A DNA stretch of 64,000 nt, taken from NCBI GenBank assembly GCA_016081115.2, contig JABTTQ020002549.1, positions 124,001 through 188,000 of the forward strand, written 5' to 3'. Source of the stretch: Rehmannia glutinosa. Taxonomy: Eukaryota; Streptophyta; Magnoliopsida; Lamiales; Orobanchaceae. Below the pieces are notes generated by a model, which saw only the letters and a list, made by a program, of their open reading frames with translations, was not told the DNA's origin and did no database searches. Shown here in pieces: positions 55,106 through 64,000 of the stretch. How positions within the stretch are numbered: the stretch's first letter is position 1; each line of letters starts with the position of its first letter. Position numbers and translations under genes: made by a program.

Positions 55106-56439
55106 AGTACGAGGGGATGAAGAAGAAAGAAAGGTCTTGAGAGAAAGAAGACAAGAAAAGAAAAAGGCAATGATGGTCGCAGAGATCGGCCGAGATGATA
55201 CCAAGTCAAGAGAGACAGTGATTCAGAGAACAAGTGAAGTCGACTACTCAAGTGACTCGAAGAAGAAGCCCGATCCGCTTGATGGCCAAAGAACAAGATC
55301 AAGAAGATGAGGTACAATCTAACTCAACAAGCACGAGACACTAGTGATAGTGATCGTGACACACACACTTCATCACCTATCGATCTTTATGATTCATTAG
55401 GCAAAATGATGAAAGATTTTGAACACATTAAATCCTCACACACACTATTGAATGAGGAAAAAACTACTCAAAAGACAAAACTCAAAGTCGACTAAGGAGC
55501 CGAGTACTCTAAGTCAAATAGTCGTTGAAAATGAAAGCTAAAAAGGCCGAAAATGCTAAATTAGTAAAGCGAGTAAATTGCTGCTATAGAAAAGAGGGAG
55601 AATGACCTCAAGAATGTTATGCCTCATTCACTAAGGCATCTAAATCATTGGATGATCTTATTATGAGTCAAAGAGAATGTGGAGACAAGACAGGACTTAG
55701 GATTTAATTCCTCCTGTGCCATGTCAAACCTCAAGAGCAATTTTGGAAAAAGGATCTTCAAGTCATGAAGAGTCCGAAAAATCCAAAACTCTAAATGTTG
55801 CACACACATTCACTCCAAAGCACAATACTAAGCAAACTGGCCTTGGTTACAAAGGAAAAGGAAAACAACTTGATTGAGTGTCTTTGAAAGGAAAGTGAGA
55901 AGAGATTCACGAGTCCTCAAAGAAACTCCCAACGAGAAAAATACTCTGTAAAAGAAGAAGCAGAGCTACCAAAAATCCTAGAAAATCCATAAAAGAAATA
56001 CATATGATGGGAATGGTAGAAAATATCCAAGCCAAGCTGATTGGAATAATGTGAATCAAAGACAGACTTATGGAATATAAGCCTGAAGGCAAAGGCCTAG
56101 AACTCAAAGAAAGGCCATTCCAAAAGTATAAGAGCTTTCATCAAAGACACATATGCACCTAGGCACTACACTCAAAAACACCACAATTACCCAAGGAAGG
56201 CAATTGCTAAAACACATATGCAGCATACTGACAAAAAGGACATTTGTATGAACCTAGAATTCCCAAGCAATTTGCCAGGATTAATTATGATTATGGCACT
56301 CGATAGATGGCAACCCCCAGAGTCAAATCATTTGGCTATAGGTTGGTTGGATCATCTTACAATTCTAACCCCTCGGACCCGCACAAGTATGGGTACCTAA
56401 AACTTAATTTTCTTGATTGCGGGTTCAAGGAACAACGCG

Positions 56440-59015
56440 AGTGCCAAGGAACCTGGTACATGGATAGTGGCTGTTCCAGGACATATATGACAGAAACAAG
56501 AGAAATCTGTCAAAATTCAAGGAAGTCAAAGGAGCAAAAGTCATATTTGGAGGAAATGAAGCTCCTGGTGAAATAAGAGGCATTGGATCCATCAAGAGGA
56601 ATGGATTAGAAATCACGGATGTTGCATATGTTGAAGGACTCAACTTCAACTTATCGAGTATCATCACTGCGTGACAAGGGCTACAATGTTGGATTCAACA
56701 TGGGTATATGCCAAATCAAAGATATTGAATCAAATGAAGTGGTCTTTGCAAGGATGTAGACGAGAAAAATATGTATGTAGTGGATTGGTCAACCGCAACA
56801 CCCAAAGACATGTCTACTAGCAAAGAGTACAAATTGAATCAAGTTGGCCGTGGCACAAAAAAGCCGAGTCACCCGAATTTTAAAACAATTAACAAGGCTG
56901 GCAAGAAGTCATCTTGTAGAAGGACTTCCGGACTCGGTGTACAAGAATGAGAGTATATGTGATGCATGTCGGAAGGAAAACAAATCAAGTCGTCATTCAA
57001 AGAAAAGACATGCCCATCCTCAACAAGAATATTGCATCTGCTTCATATGGATCTATTTGGCCAAAGTGGAACACCAAAGATAAGTGGAAAGAAATACACC
57101 TTGGTAGTAGTAGATGACTACTCAAGATATACATGGACAATATTCATGTGCAAGAAGAAAGAAACTCTACAAAAACTACCACACGGTGATGAAGAGGATT
57201 CAAAATGAGAAGAGTCAAACCATTATCAAAATAAGATCGGATAGAGGAACCGAGTTTGTCAATGGAATAATAACTCGAGATTGTATTGAGAATGGTATTG
57301 GTCATGAACTATCAGCAAGGACTCCACAGTGAGAATGGAGTTGCGAAAGAAGGAAACAGAACCCTCAAAGAAGCATTAAGGACCATGTTAGTCAAGCGGG
57401 GGTTACTAAAAAGATTTTGGGCTGAAGCAATCAACACGACTTGCTACACCCAAAACAGGATGTATGATAAATAGACAAATGAAAAAGACTCCTATGAGAT
57501 CTGGACTGGAAGAAAACCAAATGTTGCATATTTCAGAATATTTGGATGTAAATGCTTCATCCACAACAATGGCAAAGCCTACGAATACTCAACAAAAGAA
57601 CTATGGTTATAGAAGAATCCATTCATGTAGTATTCGATGAGCCAAATATAAATGGAGAAGACATTGTAGAGTCAATCGATAAGTGAATCATCCAACCATA
57701 CAGAAGAGTCCCTATCAAGTCGAAGTGGAATTATCAATTGAGGAAGAAGATGAGATAGTGAATCTCAAAAAAATTTGGATAATTTGCGGCTAAGTGATTA
57801 TGAGAGAGCGACCACAAAGAACACAAAGTGCAAGTCGATCAATCGGCTAACTTACTCCAACCTCGATGTAAGATGGCCGAGGACCATCCACTTAACTTGT
57901 CATTGGAGATATAAGAGAAGGTGTCAAAACAAGATCCGAACTCAACAAGAAGCTATGTTCACATGTTTCATCTCGCAAATAGAGCCAAAAGATGTGTCAC
58001 AAGCATTGGATGACACACATTGGATTCAAGCTATGCAAGAAGAGTGAATCAGTTTGAAAGAAACAAAGTGTGGGAATTAGTGCAAAGACCCATGCATCAA
58101 AATGTTATTGGCACCAAATGGGTATTCGTAAATAAAATGAACGAGGAAGGCTCGTGGTAAGAAACAAAGCGAGACTAGTAGCCAAAGGATATTGCCAAGA
58201 AGAAGGGATAGATTTTGATGAAACATTTGCCCCGTAGCAAGATTGGAAGCTATAAGGATGTTTCTTGCCTATGCAGCTCACAAGAATTTCATTGTATATC
58301 GATGGATGTAAAAAATGCATTCCTAAATGGTTTATTGGAAGAAGAAGTGTATGTTGAACAACCTCCAGGATTTGAGCGAGAAGACTCTTGGAGACAAGGT
58401 ATACAAACTCAAGAAAGCCCTGTATGGATTGAAACAGGCACCCAGAGCATGGTATGATACCTGTCACAATTTCTAATCGAAAATGGATTCACAAAAGGAA
58501 AAGTAGATAGAACACTTTTCGTAATTCAAGACAAGAAAGAGTATCTTGCTTGTTCAAATATATGTGGATGACATCATTTTTGGATCCACTAACAAAGAGT
58601 CGTGTGAAAAATTTTCAAACCTCATGCAAAGTAAATTTGAAATGAGCATGATGGGGAGACGACATTCTTCCTTGGACTTCAAGTGAAACATTTGAAAGAT
58701 GGAACCTTCATAAGTCAAACAAAATACACCAGAGATTTAATGAAGAAGTTTGGTATGGAGGAGAAGTCTTCTCGTGAAAATACCAATGAACACATCAGTC
58801 AAAATGGACATGGATGCGGATGGCAAGCACAGTAGATCAAACAAGATCTGAGCACTTATTGGATCATTGCTCTATCTCACGGCTTGCTAGCAGCCGACAT
58901 CACCTTTCTTTGTAGGTGTATGTGCAAGATTTCAATCTGCTCCAAAAGAGAGCCATATGACAGCTAAGAGAATATTGAGATACTTGAAAGGAAGCCAAGA
59001 AGTAGGCCTATGGTA
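56440..59015 (+). pseudogene. Copia 4 pol (protease, integrase, RT, partial RNase H)
   Basis: Protease WYMDSGCSRTYMT (56455-56500). Integrase: VVVDDYSRYTWTIF (57102-57143), IRSDRGTEFVNGI, ENGVAKEGNRTLKEALRTML (57336-57395). RT: NKMNEEGS, RLVAKGYCQEEGIDFDE (58165-58220), MDVKNAFLNGLLEEEVYVEQ (58300-58360), YVDDIIFGSTNKE (58560-58600), FFLGLQVKHLKDGTF. RNase H starts and is cut at 59015. Stops and frameshifts throughout. The region 55100-56440 between gag and protease has no domain I recognise. Confidence 0.87.
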
Positions 59016-59324
59016 TGTTTGATACATGTTTTTATCTTAATTTTGATGATTTTATTTTATCACCAAAACAATGTTTTTTAAAGGTTGTCCAAATACTCCT
59101 AAATGATTTAAAATGTTTTTAATATTTTCCGGAGTATTTTCTCAAAGTTTATTTTCGTCTATATTGGACAACGCTTTTAATGATTTTACGTTATTGGGTT
59201 TTCACTCTCAAACGATGTTTCTAAATGTTGTCCTAATACTTCCGATCGGTTTAAAATGTTTTTACTATATTTTCGGAGTATTTCTTGAGTTTTATTTTCG
59301 ACAAAAATTGGACAACATTTACGT

Positions 59325-59640
59325 CTCGTGGTCGACCGGCCGCCCTATATAGGGCAACCCATACCCGAAGATGTTTTTAGAAACAGAAAATGAGACGGAA
59401 GAAAAAAAGAGCAGTCGACGGCCGCATCGGCGTCGCCGATCGGTCGGCCGACCGGTCGCCAAGCGGTCGACCGGCACTGCACTGCAAGTGTGTTTCAAAG
59501 CGTAACGTTTTATCCTTGCAAAATCCATGAGGGGGACCGGTTGGGGTGATGGTCGACCGGTCGAGGTAGACGTCGACCGTCGCCTGTGTTATTTTTCTGT
59601 GTATTCTTTTCAACGTCTATTTCGTGCGACCGGTCGCCCT
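59325..59640. repeat. Cluster of CGACCGGTCG-type palindromes in the LTR
   Basis: Words gtcgaccggccgccc, gatcggtcggccgaccggtc, gcggtcgaccggcac, ggtcgaccggtcgagg, gtcgaccgtcgcc and gcgaccggtcgccc occur within 315 bases of otherwise AT-rich sequence. Most are self-complementary around GTCGAC or ACCGGT. The same words return at 63205-63285. Confidence 0.8.
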
Positions 59641-60085
59641 ATGTATTGACAGCAAAAATATGACCGTTTGACAGCAGACACATTTCCTTAAATTGTGGGA
59701 TTGATTTCTAACAGCTATATTCTTGATTTTAATTGTATTTTTCTGTAGATTTTCAATCCCCAAGAGGAGCCTATGCTTGATCAATCATCTCCTATAAATA
59801 GAGGAAGTTTTGGAGCAACAAACACAACAATTGAGATACAACACAACAAGATACACTTCAAGCAAACACTTGGTCTTTCATAGTCATTATTCTTGTTGTA
59901 AAATTGCCTAGCTTATCACTTTCACATCTTTGAGGTCTAGGCTATTCTTGATTACACTTGCACTCTATTGTATTATCAATTATCGAGTTGTAATCTTGAA
60001 TTTGTGGTCGTCATTCAAACACAAGATATCCTTGTGAGTGTTCTTGTGGTAAGAACGCACTTGGGTGAACTAGGTGTTAGGTGTG

Positions 60086-60258
60086 AGAAGATTGTGGTAA
60101 TCTTCTTGTTGAGGTGTTGAAGAGTGTGGGTGCTCTTCAAGGGTGAAGATTGTGGTAATCTTCACAAGGTGCCGTTGAAGGAAGATTGTGGTAATCTTCA
60201 AAGGGAGATTGTGGTAATCTCCAAAGGTGGTGTTGAAGAAGAGTGTGGTGCTCTTCAA
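60086..60258. repeat. Array of six short hairpins with a GTGG-containing loop
   Basis: Stems: 60086-60106 (AGAAGATT/AATCTTCT), 60117-60140 (TTGAAGAG/CTCTTCAA), 60143-60165 (GTGAAGATT/AATCTTCAC), 60181-60199 (GAAGATT/AATCTTC), 60204-60222 (GGAGATT/AATCTCC), 60238-60256 (GAAGAG/CTCTTC). All stems are perfect, and each loop contains GTGG. Where a stem base differs between units the pairing base differs as well. It lies about 275 bases downstream of the TATA box, so it would be in the transcript. Confidence 0.85.
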
Positions 60259-60519
60259 GGTGTTGTAAGTTGAATTTGTATTAATTTTGGTAATTAATAA
60301 AATTCTTTTTCTTTTCGAAATCCATCCCGGATATCTTTGGGGTGGTAGAGGATTAGGCCCTAGGTGGGTTGAACCTCTTTAAATCGACGTGTGTTGTTTA
60401 CATTCCGCACCTTATTATTGTGTTTGAGCATTCGGTTTGAAAAAGAGGGCGAAAACGAAAAGATGGAGATAATCTATTCACCCCCCCCTCTAGATTATCG
60501 TAGCCGCTTGACTTACAAC

Positions 60520-60533
60520 TGTATCGAGCGAGG
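60520..60533 (+). other. Primer-like site after LTR B
   Basis: tgtatcgagcgagg, two bases after the LTR end; like TGGTATCGAGC with one base missing. Confidence 0.6.
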
Positions 60534-60573
60534 TTGCAAGTTCAAATCCGCCCGGTGCATTACTGGGGGAGAT

Positions 60574-61128
60574 TGTTGGGATTATGGGGTCCCCCCGATC
60601 ACCCTTAGGATTTTCAGATCTTGCATCGGAGTTGTGGCTGCCCAACTTGCCGAGGATCCATATGGATTCTTGCGAAGCCCCTCATGTCCGTCCACCACTT
60701 AGTGTGGGGCTCTGCATTGCCGTTAGAACTGTAGGGGTGCCTACAGGGAATCAACCTGGGTTGACAGGTTAAAAAGTAGAGCTTAAATGATTAGATATGT
60801 ACTACTCATACCAACAAGGTGCATCTTCTTTTCTCGGTGTCCATTACATAGAAACTCCGAGGTTAAGCGTGCTTGACCTGGAGTAGACATGGGATGGGTG
60901 ACCCCCGGGAAGTTTTTTGGGCTACTCATACCAACAAGGTGCATCTTCTTTCTCGGTGTCCATTACATAGAAACTCCGGGTTAAGCGTGCTTGACCTGGA
61001 GTAGACATGGGATGGGTGACCCCCCGGGAAGTTTTTCGAGTGCGCGTGAGTGAGGACAAAACGCGCTAGAAAAGACTCGTGTTGGTTTGTGGGGATCGTC
61101 AAACCGAGAAGCACTTTCGATCCTAACA
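60574..61128 (+). repeat. Cassandra-like LTR segment carrying 5S rDNA sequence (555 bp)
   Basis: Starts tgttgggat and ends atcctaaca, inverted tips as in an LTR. Directly before it is a purine-rich tract (actgggggagat, 60562-60573); two bases after it is a primer site (tggtatcgagcc). The 3' part has two 5S-like units and then gtgcgcgtgagtgaggac and agactcgtgttggtttgtgg, text I recognise as Cassandra LTR type. Cassandra elements are short non-coding LTR retrotransposons whose LTRs contain 5S RNA sequence; here the unit is duplicated and a gag gene follows. Confidence 0.8.
60802..61040 (+). repeat. Two tandem 5S-rRNA-like units of 120 and 119 bp
   Basis: Each unit starts ctactcataccaacaaggtg. 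The internal promoter parts resemble plant 5S rDNA closely: A-box region ggttaagcgtgcttg (60861-60875; 60979-60993) and C-box region ggatgggtgaccccc then gggaagt (60892-60913; 61010-61032). The distance between A- and C-box starts is 31 bases in both units, the same as in plant 5S genes by my reckoning. The 5' third has diverged. Runs of 5-6 T directly after gggaag would act as Pol III terminators. It is not an ordinary 5S gene. Confidence 0.85.
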
Positions 61129-61130
61129 AG

Positions 61131-61142
61131 TGGTATCGAGCC
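61131..61142 (+). other. Primer-binding site after the 5S-bearing LTR
   Basis: tggtatcgagcc, two bases after the LTR end ctaaca; tRNA-iMet complement with one base missing. Confidence 0.8.
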
Positions 61143-61193
61143 AAACTCTTTGGCAAGCTCGTTTCACATCGCGAGTGAAGAGAAACGATCGTC

Positions 61194-62600
61194 GGCTACG
61201 AACGAAGCTCACCTTTCCTAAAGCACCTCCACCACCAAGCCACCTCGGTTTGATTCCAAAAATTTTATATTTTGGAAAGAAAGAATGGAATGCTACTTAC
61301 AAGGTTGCGGGTTCGACATTTGGAACACCGTCATTAATGGAGAATCCATTCCAACGAAAGATATACCATATACCTCAAAAGGCTTCAAAGAGCTCAATGA
61401 TGAAGAGAAGAAAATCATCTCCTTAAACGGTAAGGCTTTAAATATTTTATATTGTTCATTTACTAATTTAGAATATGAACATATTGTAGGAATAAAGTCG
61501 GCACATGGAGTATGGCAAAAATTAGAAGCCATCTATGGAGTATTTGCAAATGAAAGGAGTCAAACAAAAGCATCTACTTCTCAAGATCATACAAGCTCAA
61601 ATCTAAGGAATAAGCCTCCTACAACTTCCAATTATGAAGAAGTTGAATATTGTTTTATGGGCATCAATGAAGAAAATGAGGTATGTCTTAAGCCCTCTAC
61701 TTCTTATGATATTGTTATTCAAAATGATTATAGTGATTTGCAAAATGATTTTGATGAGCTACAAGATGAATTCCAAAACTTACTTGTTAAATACAAAAAT
61801 TTGAAAAAGGAATTCATTGTTTTGAAAAATGATAAGGATAGTTTATTTACTTCCTATGAATCACTATCATGTGCTCACACCACCACACTTGACAAGGTTA
61901 GAAACCTTGAAAAAGAAAATGGTACTCTTGTTGAGAATATTGATTGCATGAAAAAGGATTTATTAAAATCCAACTTGAGTACCAATAAAATGTCCAATAT
62001 TGTTGATATTCATAATTGTGATAAAGGACTTGATCATAAGCCCAATGTTGTTAATCATATGAAAAAGGATCAAGTCAATATGCATATTGGTCATTATGCT
62101 CCTAGAATTATTACTTGTTTTTATTGTGGCAAAAAGGGTCATACGGCTAATTCTTGTCGGGCTAGAAATAGCTCTAAATATTGTTGGAGACCTAAAAGTC
62201 TCAAAGCTAATCTTAAAGGACCCAAACACATGAGGGTACCACAAAACAATGCACTATTAGGTACCCGGCAAAGCAAAAATCGGAGAAAATTCATGCCACC
62301 AAGAAAACATCAAATGAACATTTCATTTGATCAAAGAAGGAACTACTCTCAACAAAGCAAATTTCCAAGAAGAGCGTATAATCAAAAACGGGAAGAACAC
62401 AATCCTTGAAATGGCAAAGACATCATCAACAAGATGATTTTCAAAGAAGAAGAAACCATCAACCATGGGAAGGTAACAAACCTTGGAAATGGAGTAATCA
62501 AGGAAGTCATCATCAACAAAGTGACTTCCAAATGGGAAGATATCATCATCAACAATGGGAAAGACACAACCCATGGAAACGGCGAAATTGGTAAACCGTA
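61194..62600 (+). pseudogene. Gag of element B (Copia type, coiled coil, CCHC knuckle)
   Basis: The opening is in one frame (SATNEAHL, KAPPPP) and changes near 61245 to PRFDSKNFIFWKERMECYLQ. From 61285 a 374-codon frame runs to 62409: GCGFDIWNTVINGE, KKIISLNGKALNILYCSF, HGVWQKLEAIYG (gag core). At about 61548 the expected rest of the core is missing and the text jumps to a Ser/Thr linker. A heptad-like region (DLQNDFDELQDEFQNLLVKY, 61735-61800) suggests a coiled coil. The zinc knuckle CFYCGKKGHTANSC is at 62113-62154 (C-x2-C-x4-H-x4-C). A further frame change at 62406 leads into a His/Gln/Trp-rich tail with repeated HHQQ and PWK words to about 62595. The two frame changes and the core deletion make it a broken gag. 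Confidence 0.8.
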
Positions 62601-63455
62601 TCTCTCCATTTGTATATGCATGTTTTTAATTGTGTCTTAATTGCAAGATGATTTTTCAAATATTTATTTTTTATAGGTCTCTTATATATTTATGAGTTTC
62701 AATTTTTTTCTTTTTGAAAGAGACCTTGCATGTTTTTCAAAAACTCTTGAGCTTTTCATTAGACTTATGTGGCTTATTATCTCTTATGAAATCTTATAGC
62801 ATAAGCCCTTCTTTTTTATCTCATATTATTTGCCTACACTTGAATCTTCTATGTTATCTAAGAATTGTGTAGGATACATATTTCATACTCATTGGCTATT
62901 ACGTCATCAAGTTTCTTAAACCATCGAGGTATGTCTACTCGTATCCGTCCCTTAAAACTCGATTTTATGCTTATGCACATATCTTTCAAGATATTTCATT
63001 TTGACCCCTTAAGTGCCCCTAATTGATCTTGCAAATATTTTCTCTTAAAAGGCACTACGTGTTTAGTCTCGATTTTATCGTTTATATGTTTTCCAAAACC
63101 CATATTTGTTGGATTTAGTCCAAACTTTTTTTTTTGCAAAGTTTTAAAACTTTTGGGGTGAAAAATCGAATTTTGGAAAACTCGGGAGAAAGAAAAATCA
63201 CACTGGGGCCGGTCGGTCACAGCGGGGGCGGCCGGTCGCCCGCACCTCGACCGGTCGTCCCCTACCTCGACCGGCCGCCCCAGGGTTATTTTTCAACTTA
63301 AAATCGTTCGTTTCTTCTTCTCAAAACAGACTCACCAAAATCCTCAAACCCTTAACAACGATAATATCACCCCTTTTCTCTAGAATCTTCAATTCTTCAT
63401 CATTTTTCACGATTCTTGTTGCTAATCCTCTTATTTTCTCAAGAATCTTTCATAT
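62601..63455 (+). other. Spacer between gag and the next ORF, with GC-rich palindromes
   Basis: AT-rich until 63200. Then 63205-63285 is a GC-rich island: ggggccggtcggtcac, ggcggccggtcgcccg, cctcgaccggtcgtcccc, cctcgaccggccgcccc. The same words occur in the LTR at 59.3-59.6 kb. No pol sequence. Confidence 0.65.
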
Positions 63456-64000
63456 ATGGCTCCTCCAAAGAATTCCACGGTCGAAATCCCATCTCCAAGC
63501 GTAGAAGGGGCGGAGAGGGTTTCAAGAAATCGGCAAGAGGAAGCCGAACAAAGGATATTCGAGCCGCTCAAAGAAACGTGGCTCAAGAAGGTGATGATGT
63601 TCAAAATCCCATTCTCTCTCGGGCCCAAATTACCGAGCTACGCGGAACGATTTCGCTCCAAAATTGCCGTTGGGCGAAAGGTAAAAATCCTTTGTTACTC
63701 AAGCCCCTAATTCCCACAATGTTCTTAATTTCTTTTCATAAGTATGCGGAATGGTACTATGAGGATTCGGGGATGAAAGGTAAAACTATTGCTCGGACTA
63801 AAATGTGTCGTTTTAGTTCATTTACGAATGAGTATCCTACGATTAGAGGATTTTTGAGGAGCAAGGTTGGATGTATTTATGGGAGTATGCTTATGTGTTG
63901 TATGATGATGATATTATCCAACTCTTTTATGCCAATATGTGGATCGTATATGATAATGATAGAAAGCCGATTGCCGTTAATTCGCTTATAAAGGGTCGCC
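63456..64000 (+). CDS. Extra ORF of element B, plant-transposon-protein-like, partial
   Basis: ATG at 63456 (MAPPKNSTVEIPSPSVEGAE), a charged N-terminus rich in Arg/Glu. The later part is in another frame from about 63590 on: KYAEWYYEDSGMKGKTIART, FTNEYPTIRGFLRSK, and after one more shift at about 63865 WEYAYVLYDDDIIQLFYANM and SLIKGR. The FYAN motif with the following short strands resembles the plant 'putative plant transposon protein' domain found as an accessory ORF of some retrotransposons. Function unknown. The gene continues past the window; two frame changes suggest it is decayed. Confidence 0.55.

Larger units (their letters stand above)
52391..59015 (+). mobile_element. Sirevirus-like Ty1/Copia element 4, 3' end cut by another insertion
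   Basis: A 1548-bp LTR (52391-53938), primer site, gag with CCHC knuckle, protease, integrase and RT follow in order on the plus strand. It is cut within RNase H at 59015 (words RILRYLKGSQEVGLWY), where a new LTR starts. The long LTR, the order and the gag type fit the Sirevirus/SIRE lineage. The rest of the element may lie beyond the window if the inserted element is complete. Confidence 0.85.
59016..60517 (+). repeat. LTR of element B (1502 bp)
   Basis: TGTTTGATAC...GACTTACA ends. TATA box ctataaataga at about 59801-59811. The second half has the Copia-style R/U5 text (tgtgttgtttacattccgca, then ttcaccccccc). It carries two special features described separately: GACCGGTCG palindromes (59325-59640) and a hairpin array (60086-60258). 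The partner LTR is not in the window. Confidence 0.75.
59016..64000 (+). mobile_element. LTR retrotransposon B (Copia-type gag), runs past the window end
   Basis: It begins with tgtttgatacatg in the middle of Copia 4. It contains a 1.5 kb LTR (59016-60517), a primer-like site, a 5S-bearing LTR segment (60574-61128), a second primer site, a gag gene (61194-62600), a GC-rich spacer and a further ORF at 63456. No pol domains are seen before the window end. Whether all parts belong to one element is open, because of the 5S-bearing segment in the middle. Confidence 0.7.

Noticed and set aside
54740..55320. Long charged open frames on the minus strand
   Set aside because: Shadows of the plus-strand Copia 4 gag region.
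60086..60258. CRISPR-like array
   Set aside because: Repeats are hairpins without regular spacers, and the context is a plant retrotransposon LTR.
60520..60560. tRNA-like text (gttgcaagttcaaatccgcc) suggesting a SINE or tRNA gene
   Set aside because: A B-box-like word is present but no A box at the right distance, no target duplication, and the text directly follows an LTR end as a primer site would.
60802..61040. Two genuine 5S rRNA genes
   Set aside because: The internal promoter parts match, but the 5' third is too different and T runs fall inside the expected 5S 3' region. LTR-like tips and a primer site surround them.

Overview
This is a 64 kb stretch of AT-rich plant nuclear DNA, most likely from a eudicot. 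I cannot name the species. The evidence is the mix of plant LTR-retrotransposon lineages (a chromodomain Ty3/Gypsy element with about 4 kb LTRs, several Ty1/Copia elements), plant hAT, Mutator-like and Harbinger-like elements, a tRNA-derived SINE, plant-only domains (DUF1985, DUF4371) and 5S-rDNA-bearing LTR sequence of the Cassandra type. Host genes are few. Only two look potentially functional: a small RING-H2 protein at 24.6-25.0 kb and a single-exon cyclin-dependent-kinase-like gene at 50.1-51.2 kb.

Layout. 0-5 kb: simple repeats, a terminal-inverted-repeat element and a decayed hAT transposase (minus strand). 5.0-16.3 kb: a minus-strand Gypsy chromovirus with two roughly 4 kb LTRs, gag, protease and the start of RT deleted. 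16.3-19.3 kb: a truncated minus-strand Copia with one 255-bp LTR. 19.3-26.4 kb: short hAT-like ends, RING copy 1 (plus), a 1.3 kb Mutator-type element with a 9-bp target duplication, RING copy 2 (minus, intact), a Harbinger-like MITE, and the 3' remnant of RING copy 3. 26.4-30.1 kb: a minus-strand Copia whose LTR carries perfect heat-shock elements. 30.1-31.3 kb: RING copy 4 (broken) and its upstream region. 31.3-37.1 kb: a complete non-coding LTR retrotransposon (LARD-like, target duplication CTATC) that contains a SINE and a 108-bp tandem array, with a Mutator-type element in one LTR. 37.1-40.4 kb: RING copy 5, split by a 912-bp hAT element. 40.6-42.9 kb: a decayed Mutator-associated DUF1985 gene with a MITE inside, then a hAT fragment. 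43.0-49.4 kb: a Mutator-type element with a 10-bp target duplication, split by a complete Copia (target duplication TATGG). 49.5-52.1 kb: a RING 5' remnant and the kinase gene. 52.4-59.0 kb: a decayed Copia of Sirevirus type, cut by another LTR element (59.0 kb to the window end). That last element has a 1.5 kb LTR with an array of hairpins, a 5S-rDNA-bearing LTR segment, a gag gene and the start of an extra plant-transposon ORF.

The host story is a local family of small RING genes (five copies plus a 5' remnant) and a kinase gene that share one promoter module (TATCCTAT box, TTAAGGTAAC box, TATA box). The copies decay by different routes: lost zinc ligands, frameshifts, transposon insertion, truncation. 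The most unusual structures are the duplicated 5S-like Pol III promoter inside an LTR that lies directly before a primer-binding site and a gag gene, and the six-hairpin array with compensated stems in the neighbouring LTR.

All calls come from reading the sequence. Family names rest on recognised motifs, not on database searches.
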